Source: Hugenholtzia roseola DSM 9546
GTDB taxonomy: Bacteria; Bacteroidota; Bacteroidia; Cytophagales; Bernardetiaceae
DNA: 64,000 nt
NCBI RefSeq assembly: GCF_000422585.1
Contig: NZ_AUGI01000037.1
Span: forward strand, 1 to 64,000
Direction: 5' to 3'
The position numbers and the translations under genes are program-made. The notes under the pieces are model-generated. The model did no database searches, was not told the DNA's origin, and saw nothing but the letters and a program-made list of their open reading frames with translations. This document shows, in pieces, positions 58,701 through 64,000 of this stretch (position 1 is its first letter; each line of letters starts with the position of its first letter).

Positions 58701-60224
58701 CAATTCAATCGAAGTATTTTAGCACCTGAATATGAGCAACTTAGGTATTTGCAGGTAGAAGGCAATGCGTTAATTGAAGCAGTTTTACATAGAAAAAAAA
58801 TTACAATTTTAGACGAAAATTTAAACCTTTTAGTTTGCTTAGAAGCAGAACAAGCGGGTGAAGTAGCGGAGGGGAAAGTGCCTTACGCCATCTTGAAAGA
58901 CCAGAAAATGCGTTGGGGTTTTATGCAAATTGACCCTCAAAGTAAGGAATCTAAGGGGCTTATTGCACCAGAGTATCAGGAAGCTCGTGCTTTTGGAGAA
59001 GGGCTTGCGCCTGTGAAAAATCAAAATTTTTGGCAATATATCAATGAAAAAAACGAAATAAAAATAAATTTAAAACTTGAAGATGCAAGACCTTTCAGAA
59101 ACAATTTAGCCGCTGCCAAGCAAGGCGGACTTTGGGGATTTCTCAACTCAAAAGGCGAGTGGGTGATTAAGCCGCAGTTTTCGGATTGTCAAGACTTTGG
59201 GCAACTTGGTGTCCCTGATTTAACCGCAGTGCAGCAATCGAAAGGCGATTTGCTTGTGTGGGCTTTATTAGATAAAAGTGGTAAATTTAAAACGAAATTT
59301 GAGTACCAAAATTTATCATATTTTTCAGAAAATCTGCTTGCTGTTCAATTAGCCGATAAAAATATAGAGAAAAGAAAATGGGGATTTATTGATGTAGAAG
59401 GTAAAATAATTATCCCTTTCGAGTATGCAGAGGCGGAAGCTTTTTCTGATGGTTTTGCAAAAGTTAGACTTTTACCCAAATCTAAATGGTCTTTTATCAA
59501 TAATAAAAATGAAATTATTTTAAAAACACGTTATGTAGAAGCCTCTAACTTTATTAAGGGAGTTGCTTGTGTTGATGGTGGAAGTCTAATAGATAAGTCG
59601 GGTAAAGTAATTGCAAAAACAAACGAAAAATTAAGTCAATTTTCTAATTTAGAAGCAGATATTTTTCTCGGCAAAAGCACAAAAGGTTTTGCTCATTATC
59701 AAAAAGAAGGAATAAAAATTTATCTTTCTGATAAACTCTTTTTTGATAGTGCTTTGAATTTTAAAGTATTGGAAAACAACACAACTCAAACCTTAGTATC
59801 CAAAGGAGAAAAATGGGTTTTGAAAAGGCAAACTCCTGAAAATGAGATAGTTGAACTCCCTTTTTCTGCTTCACAAAAGGAGGTGTATTTGGCACAATAC
59901 GGCGCAAAGCGTGTGCAGAATACGGTAGGAAACAGAAAAATTAAAGATTTGGGGTTTGAAAAAAGAGCTACTTCTCAATGGTTTTGGATTGATAGCCAAG
60001 GGCATCGACTTGATGGATTGTCGTATGATTTTCTTTCTGTACACACTTTCAATAAAAAACAATACCATTTAGAAAATAATTATTTGTATGGATATTTAGA
60101 CTTAAATGGGAAATGGCTTTTCGAACCGCAGTTTGAAGCACGTAGCTTTGTTGGAAAACAAACTTTATCGCTACAAACAGCAAACCGTTTAATTTACTTA
60201 AATCTCAACAAAAAATCTTTTTAA
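55770..60224 (+). CDS. Large secreted WG-repeat protein
   Basis: This 1484-residue protein has a signal peptide (about 20-44, ending PATAQ). Nearly all the rest is an array of about 25 or more WG repeats, 45-50 residues each, built on patterns such as NLWGLISEEGEVLLKPQF or GKWGYINKQGEAVIP. WG repeats form beta-hairpin rows, and the proteins are secreted or surface-exposed; their ligands are not known. The repeats are strongly diverged and some have lost the Trp-Gly. The DNA is AT-rich compared with the surrounding housekeeping genes. It lies 9 bp after the prs-like gene and 4 bp before the OmpA/PD40 gene, so it is part of a multi-gene transcript. Confidence 0.82.
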   Translation: MIIYHIKNTFFICFFQKLITKFWFLFIFSFLFFATIPYFPATAQTHSAFPFKKDNLWGLISEEGEVLLKPQFQGVQSLPHHFFLLQKATEESEKFGIATEKGQILLPPLYLNVFPLDKNFVAFQTADTKHFGIISATSPTQKTESIYLKVKSLHQDWLMGLKENKWFLLDKNLQVFSKNGYDTILLVQDFLKIESSIDLKNTETATIIGQNKVQKNKITLTEKYLISLAEPSFAETPIQNLKLLNDQMVAFQIGLAWGIVLKNKTVVEPKYKNVLELYQDSLNTYFALQAPSQKWALYRAKANEKVEPLTDFGYDFLQFFVPDAENSEKSKSEKLVLACQAQNCGVLSENGKIKLPFIYQDIYNLENKLIAAQKTEGWQLLDKNTKLISNQFFDIIYDFPFKTPFTKVEAKGKQGLVDKDGSWAFEPLFDRIELRRNWLLAYQGETILAKQYEIRQNKIEITQNLSFLSEKEWLNFIGYLPQETFFTSRLVFRKQGVYRWKLDSSEKYRLFSPDGKYVLEENFDAIEISPLPKLTLARKKQNGKMVASYVIDHVKGQILAKTNCYFIDVIDFAHAQIARAHQDSLHRYNRLVRKDGQIISEIEGKKIDTLTYFYENRLAFRSQGKWGFLDTEGKIIASAQYETVESFQNGFAKVKKEGKWGYINKQGEAVIPTDYQYLSAYEPLIVMAQNKKFGLITSQNKTLIQPEYEFLALVLKSGEKSLWKARKMGKWGIIDVKNQIIVPFNFSKIDDFTESFTIVWQGNKIGVVSQKGEFLFQPQNFQTNVEAATFTKSGLIQVVIEKIEDKISKQILYKKNGYITKEGKWIVEPIYSYIQDFDKIFIEKKGVTLVEKNEKVGYINSEGKEVVSPEFDEIDPHFEQIFLAQKGVVKVRKGNLFGYLDFKGEMILSLSYEWIEDFAKIYQQRDAVTIAKKNGKFGTIDTHENQIIPFEYQAIRMDKRNDTLSFVQKNGKWGLINQFNRSILAPEYEQLRYLQVEGNALIEAVLHRKKITILDENLNLLVCLEAEQAGEVAEGKVPYAILKDQKMRWGFMQIDPQSKESKGLIAPEYQEARAFGEGLAPVKNQNFWQYINEKNEIKINLKLEDARPFRNNLAAAKQGGLWGFLNSKGEWVIKPQFSDCQDFGQLGVPDLTAVQQSKGDLLVWALLDKSGKFKTKFEYQNLSYFSENLLAVQLADKNIEKRKWGFIDVEGKIIIPFEYAEAEAFSDGFAKVRLLPKSKWSFINNKNEIILKTRYVEASNFIKGVACVDGGSLIDKSGKVIAKTNEKLSQFSNLEADIFLGKSTKGFAHYQKEGIKIYLSDKLFFDSALNFKVLENNTTQTLVSKGEKWVLKRQTPENEIVELPFSASQKEVYLAQYGAKRVQNTVGNRKIKDLGFEKRATSQWFWIDSQGHRLDGLSYDFLSVHTFNKKQYHLENNYLYGYLDLNGKWLFEPQFEARSFVGKQTLSLQTANRLIYLNLNKKSF

Positions 60225-60228
60225 AAAT

Positions 60229-62898
60229 ATGAAAAAAATAATTTTTATACTTTTCGGTATGCTTTCAGGGGTATTTTCCCTTTCTGCACAAGAAACGTTA
60301 GTAGAAGCCTTGCAAGCTATGAAGGTGCAGGATTATGAAAAATCTATTAAAATTTATGAGTCTTATCTAACTAAAAAAAACAACTACCCGCCTGCCCTTT
60401 TTGGTGTTGCCAAAGCCATGTTGTTGCAGCATCAGAAGAGGCAAAGTATAAAAAAAAATGCAGAAAATTTACTTTTTTATGATTTTAAACACGAACATGC
60501 TTACCTTAAAAAAGCCTTTTCGTATGCAAAAGACGCAGAAAAATATTACAATAATGCAAAAGAAGACGAAAAATTTTCTTATGTAAAAGAAGGAATTTCT
60601 AATTTCAAAGATGTTTTTAATCTCAAAGAAGGAATTTCGAAAGAAGCCGCCGATTTAATCTTAAAAGCACCCTACAACTTTCATTACACTGAACAGCCCA
60701 AAGTTTCGCCCTTTCACTTACTTGAAAATGCAGATACTACACAAGAATTGCGACACCTGCTAATTTCACAAGCGACAGATTACTTACAACATTATGAAAA
60801 AACGAGAAGTCTACCTTTGGTAAGAAATATCAGGCGGAGGCTTTTAGAAGAATTTATTTCTATTGCAGCACTAAGAGGGCGTGGAACGGGAAACGGATTT
60901 TTTTATGAAAAGTTTTGCGATTGTATTTTAGAAGATTTTAAACAAGAAGAAATTAGCCATATTTTACCTCAATATTATGGGGCTTATTTTGGTTGGAATG
61001 ATTTTGGTTATCAAAAAGACGAAAATTATATCAAAATAAATCAATTAGCTATAAAATATAAATTAGGTTCTATCTTAAACTTGTTTTGTACTCTCAACTT
61101 GCACCACAAGGGATACGAGGAAAAAAACAGAGCTTTATATGAAGATTTCATCAAAACGCTTGCGCCTTCTGATGTTGCGTTTATTGCCTTACAAAAAATG
61201 ACCGTCCCTTTTTTGGAGGCTAAAAAATGGGAGGAAGCATCGAATTTATATCAAAGTTTCTCTTCGTATTTTCCCGAAAAAATAGCTGATTTTCAAAAGA
61301 TTGACAAAATATTAGCCACGCCAGAAGACGAACTTTTGCTAATTCCCTTAGGAAAGTCTATCAATTCAATTCGCCCCGAAACTGCCCCCGTTCCCACAGC
61401 AGAGGAAGATGGTCTGTACTTTTGTAGATACCACATAGGTAGCGGACAAGATATATTTTATGCTTCTATAAAAAACGATAATTTTGAAACTGCTTTTGCA
61501 CTCCCTACTACCATCAATACCAAAACCCATGAAGTTCCACAGAGTATTAGTTTTGATGGCAACACCTTAGTTATTTTTGGAAACTATGAAAATATAGAGG
61601 ATTTTAAGTTAGAAATGAAAAAAGAAAATCCTACTATGGGTAATGGTGATTTGTATTATATAGAAAAAGATGAGCAATTTAATTGGCAAAAAATAAAACC
61701 TTTTCCCACACCTATCAATACGCCTGCTTATGAAGCTGCCCTTACTTTTACGGCAGACGGAAAGGCTGCTTTTTTTGTATCGGATAGGACGGGTACTGTG
61801 GGGGGGCATTTTCCGAAAGCACCTAAAAATCGCTTGTATTATCATGGGCGCGAAGAGTTTAATACGGATATTTTCGTTGTAGAACGCAACGAAGAGGGGT
61901 GGTCTGAACCTATCAATTTGGGAGCAATAATTAACACAAAATATGCAGAAAGTTTGCCTTTTTTACATCCAGACATGAAAACTTTGTACTTTATTTCTGA
62001 TGGGCAGGCAGGTTTGGGCAGCGGCGATATTTTTATGTCCAAACGCCTCAATGAAAATAGTTGGACAGAATGGTCTGAACCTGTCAATTTGGGTAAAAGC
62101 ATCAATACGGCTTATTTAGATGGATTTTACATGGGTACATCTGGAAAATTCGCTTATATTGTACTAAAAAATCAACCAAATGGAGAAGGAAGTTATGATA
62201 TTTTTAAGTTTGAAGTTCCTCAAAGATTTCGTCCCGAACCTGTCATAACCTTAACAGGGTTTATAAAAGATGAAAATAATAAACCAATAGAAGCTGATAT
62301 TGTATGGGAAGATTTGACTACGGGTAAAATTGTAGGGCGCGTAGCAAATCGGAAACAAGATGGGAGTTTTCGGGTTACAATGCCCAAAGACAAGCCCTTT
62401 GGGGTTTATGCAGAAAAGAAAGGTTTATATTCTACTTCTCAAAATAATCAAAATGTAACTTTTATTACAGAAATAAATCAACAAAAGATAAACTCAAACG
62501 TCAGAGAAAATCAGAATATTACCCTTCTTAGTAGTCAGTATTTGGCAGAAAAACAAAAGAAAATACAACTAAATAATCTATTTTTTGATTTTGATAAAGA
62601 TTCGATACTTCCTACTTCTTATCCTGAATTAGAAAGATTGATACAATTTTTAAATGAAAATAAAGATTTAAAAATAAGAATAGAAGGACATACAGACAAT
62701 CAGGGAAAGGCAGAATATAATTTGACTTTGTCTGAAAAAAGAGCTGAAAAAGTTGCTAATTATTTGATTAAAAGGGGCATTGCGGCTCATAGGGTCTTTT
62801 TTAAAGGCTATGGCAGTGAAAAACCAATTGCGGATAACTTCACTCCTGAGGGACGTGCGCAAAATAGAAGGGTAGAATTTTCGCTCAAAACTTTGTAA
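60229..62898 (+). CDS. OmpA-family protein with TPR-like, PD40 propeller and carboxypeptidase-regulatory domains
   Basis: The 889-residue protein has a signal peptide (about 1-20, ending LSLSAQ) and an N-terminal TPR-like helical region (about 22-350). A WD40-like beta-propeller (PD40, about 380-665) follows, with blocks such as YEAALTFTADGKAAFFVSDRTG and ESLPFLHPDMKTLYFISDG. Next come a carboxypeptidase-regulatory-like domain (about 675-750) and a C-terminal OmpA peptidoglycan-binding domain (about 775-889, FFDFDKDSILP ... EGHTDNQG ... LSEKRA). This architecture is common for outer-membrane-linked proteins of Bacteroidota, including ones near gliding or type IX secretion genes. It is 4 bp after the WG gene. 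Confidence 0.85.
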   Translation: MKKIIFILFGMLSGVFSLSAQETLVEALQAMKVQDYEKSIKIYESYLTKKNNYPPALFGVAKAMLLQHQKRQSIKKNAENLLFYDFKHEHAYLKKAFSYAKDAEKYYNNAKEDEKFSYVKEGISNFKDVFNLKEGISKEAADLILKAPYNFHYTEQPKVSPFHLLENADTTQELRHLLISQATDYLQHYEKTRSLPLVRNIRRRLLEEFISIAALRGRGTGNGFFYEKFCDCILEDFKQEEISHILPQYYGAYFGWNDFGYQKDENYIKINQLAIKYKLGSILNLFCTLNLHHKGYEEKNRALYEDFIKTLAPSDVAFIALQKMTVPFLEAKKWEEASNLYQSFSSYFPEKIADFQKIDKILATPEDELLLIPLGKSINSIRPETAPVPTAEEDGLYFCRYHIGSGQDIFYASIKNDNFETAFALPTTINTKTHEVPQSISFDGNTLVIFGNYENIEDFKLEMKKENPTMGNGDLYYIEKDEQFNWQKIKPFPTPINTPAYEAALTFTADGKAAFFVSDRTGTVGGHFPKAPKNRLYYHGREEFNTDIFVVERNEEGWSEPINLGAIINTKYAESLPFLHPDMKTLYFISDGQAGLGSGDIFMSKRLNENSWTEWSEPVNLGKSINTAYLDGFYMGTSGKFAYIVLKNQPNGEGSYDIFKFEVPQRFRPEPVITLTGFIKDENNKPIEADIVWEDLTTGKIVGRVANRKQDGSFRVTMPKDKPFGVYAEKKGLYSTSQNNQNVTFITEINQQKINSNVRENQNITLLSSQYLAEKQKKIQLNNLFFDFDKDSILPTSYPELERLIQFLNENKDLKIRIEGHTDNQGKAEYNLTLSEKRAEKVANYLIKRGIAAHRVFFKGYGSEKPIADNFTPEGRAQNRRVEFSLKTL

Positions 62899-62967
62899 AA
62901 GAGGTGGCTTACTGTGAATAATGCGATAAAAAATAGACTGCAAAGTAGGACTTTAACAAAAAATACT

Positions 62968-62975
62968 TACTTTTG
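62968..62975 (+). promoter_or_regulatory. Possible -7 box before the DUF2490 gene
   Basis: TACTTTTG at 62968-62975 fits TAnnTTTG exactly and lies 21 bases before the ATG at 62997, leaving a very short leader. No TTTG is found at -33. It might allow separate expression from the upstream operon. Confidence 0.35.
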
Positions 62976-62996
62976 TGCTTCAATTCGCATCTTGCC

Positions 62997-63809
62997 ATGA
63001 AAAAAATAGCCCTACTTATCCTCTACTCGTCGTTTTTTTACGCTTGTTTTTTTCCTTTGAAAGGACAAGACCGCTCTGTTGCTTCTTTGGAGGAAACGGG
63101 AATATGGAGTGGTGTTTATCTAAAATTTAAACTAAGTGATAAATTAGGATACTATGGTGAGCATCATTGGCGAGTTCGAAATAGTTTGGAAAATACAAGC
63201 AGTTTTATTGGACGCAAGAGGCAACTCTATAATAGAGCAGGTCTTAATATCTTTTTTAGTCCATATTTTGAAGCAGTAATCGGTCCTACGCTGGTGCTTA
63301 ACTATTCCCCAAATCCTCAAAGTGCTGATTATGAAAAGGTTACGGTGGAGCCGCGCATTTGGCATCAATGGCTTTTCCTTACGCCTGCTTTGGGTAGAGT
63401 TAAAATTTATCATCAATTTCGTTTCGAGCATCGCTGGAAACGAGCGAATAATATCGGTGCGCCTTTGGAATATACAAACCGTTATCGGTATAAATTTTTC
63501 GCTTATATTCCAATCAATAAGAAAAAAATTACAGAAAAAACACTCTATTTTTCGCCAAGTGCGGAAATCTTCCTACACTCTGGTAAGTCTATCGTCTATC
63601 ATCCTTTTGAGGATTTTCGTACTTATAATGGTTTTGGTTATGTTCTTAATTCAAAAATAACCTTTTTTGCAGGACACATGTGGACGATAGGACAGAAAAA
63701 AACAGGTTTTGAGTATAGAAATACGCACATTATTCGTTTGAATGTTCTGATTGGCTTAGATTTTAGGTCGATTGAAAAAAGATTGCCTAATATTAATATT
63801 GGTTATTAA
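62997..63809 (+). CDS. DUF2490 outer-membrane beta-barrel-like protein
   Basis: The 270-residue protein has a signal peptide (about 1-24, ending PLKGQD). The rest matches DUF2490, a family of predicted outer-membrane beta barrels of Bacteroidota with alternating aromatic strands (for example YGEHHWRVRNSLE, FEAVIGPTLVLNY and VKIYHQFRFEHRW). Function is unknown. The ATG at 62997 was chosen over an upstream TTG (62973) because it opens straight into the signal. It follows the OmpA/PD40 gene by 98 bp, with a possible promoter box in between. Confidence 0.75.
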   Translation: MKKIALLILYSSFFYACFFPLKGQDRSVASLEETGIWSGVYLKFKLSDKLGYYGEHHWRVRNSLENTSSFIGRKRQLYNRAGLNIFFSPYFEAVIGPTLVLNYSPNPQSADYEKVTVEPRIWHQWLFLTPALGRVKIYHQFRFEHRWKRANNIGAPLEYTNRYRYKFFAYIPINKKKITEKTLYFSPSAEIFLHSGKSIVYHPFEDFRTYNGFGYVLNSKITFFAGHMWTIGQKKTGFEYRNTHIIRLNVLIGLDFRSIEKRLPNINIGY

Positions 63810-63826
63810 AATATTTTGATAAAAAC

Positions 63827-64000
63827 ATGACAAATTTGAATAAATATAAAAATATAGCCTTTGTTGCTCTACTTTTTCTTTTAGTCGCTTCTTTCCTTTG
63901 GTTGCATAAAAGAGAAAAAGAATGGGAAGACTTAAAAATTTCTATGGAAAAAAATCTATATTTAAAAGATTCTCTTTTAAATATAGAAAAAGATAAAAAT
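63827..64000 (+). CDS. Partial membrane-anchored coiled-coil protein (cut by window end)
   Basis: An ATG at 63827, 17 bp after the DUF2490 stop, opens a frame that remains open through 64000 (58 codons). The visible part has one membrane span (about 10-25, IAFVALLFLLVASFLW) and then a charged helix rich in Lys, Glu and Leu, as at the start of a coiled coil. The spacing suggests it continues the upstream operon. Nothing can be said about the rest of the protein. Confidence 0.6.
   Translation, partial: MTNLNKYKNIAFVALLFLLVASFLWLHKREKEWEDLKISMEKNLYLKDSLLNIEKDKN

Overview
The window looks like chromosomal DNA from a Bacteroidota bacterium, probably a Cytophagales relative (inference). The evidence is: several TATCTTTG -7 promoter boxes, the Bacteroidota TAnnTTTG type; a TonB-dependent receptor with a carboxypeptidase-regulatory-like N-terminal domain; a type IX secretion C-terminal sorting domain; Bacteroidota-typical families (DUF4856, MuiA/DUF4139, DUF349, WG-repeat and OmpA/PD40 proteins); and scarce Shine-Dalgarno sequences. 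No rRNA, tRNA, CRISPR array, prophage or intact insertion sequence was seen. Coding density is high, and many genes end in clear hairpin terminators.

Layout. 1-104 is a 13-bp tandem array cut by the window edge. 245-1677 (+) holds a DoxX-like protein and a lytic transglycosylase lipoprotein. 1767-9271 (-) is an apparent operon, read from its promoter as DUF4856 lipoprotein, imelysin-like lipoprotein, HTTM membrane protein, TonB-dependent receptor and SDR oxidoreductase; it is probably a metal (iron) uptake locus. 9574-11232 (-) is a MuiA-like protein. 11567-19287 holds a SET methyltransferase, a SPOR-like protein, an FAD-linked oxidase, RlpA, GmhA, an MlaD/MCE protein, an unknown protein and NAD kinase (+), with one small membrane protein on the minus strand. 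19619-29834 (-) is a housekeeping block: accD, class I fructose-bisphosphate aldolase, greA, a zinc deacylase-like protein, a DUF349 protein, smpB, prfB (with the programmed +1 frameshift) and HMG-CoA reductase.

30269-34760 (+) has a DUF2339/DUF3999 pair and an exonuclease; an M42 aminopeptidase (-) follows. 36388-41469 (+) has an M23 peptidase, an orphan H-NOX haem sensor and asnB. 41493-47699 (-) has a quinone oxidoreductase, a single-chain restriction-modification enzyme, a DUF3108 protein and a lipoprotein. 48221-51520 (+) encodes two secreted proteins, one with a type IX sorting tail. After a DAHP synthase/chorismate mutase fusion (+) and a TIM44-like zinc-ribbon protein (-), 54846-64000 (+) runs as prs-like, a 1484-residue WG-repeat protein, OmpA/PD40, DUF2490 and a protein cut by the window end. 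This last block looks more AT-rich than the rest.

The most unusual layer is repetitive. At least three families of small palindromes are mixed into the intergenic DNA, some joined to each other. One 175-bp copy has inverted terminal repeats like a MITE, with two partial relatives elsewhere. A separate long imperfect palindrome sits in frame inside the HTTM gene and adds about 40 residues. The other notable items are the orphan H-NOX, the DUF4856-imelysin-HTTM-TBDR operon, a bacterial SET methyltransferase and the WG-repeat surface cluster. All functions are inferred from recognised motifs and family knowledge; no database search was run.
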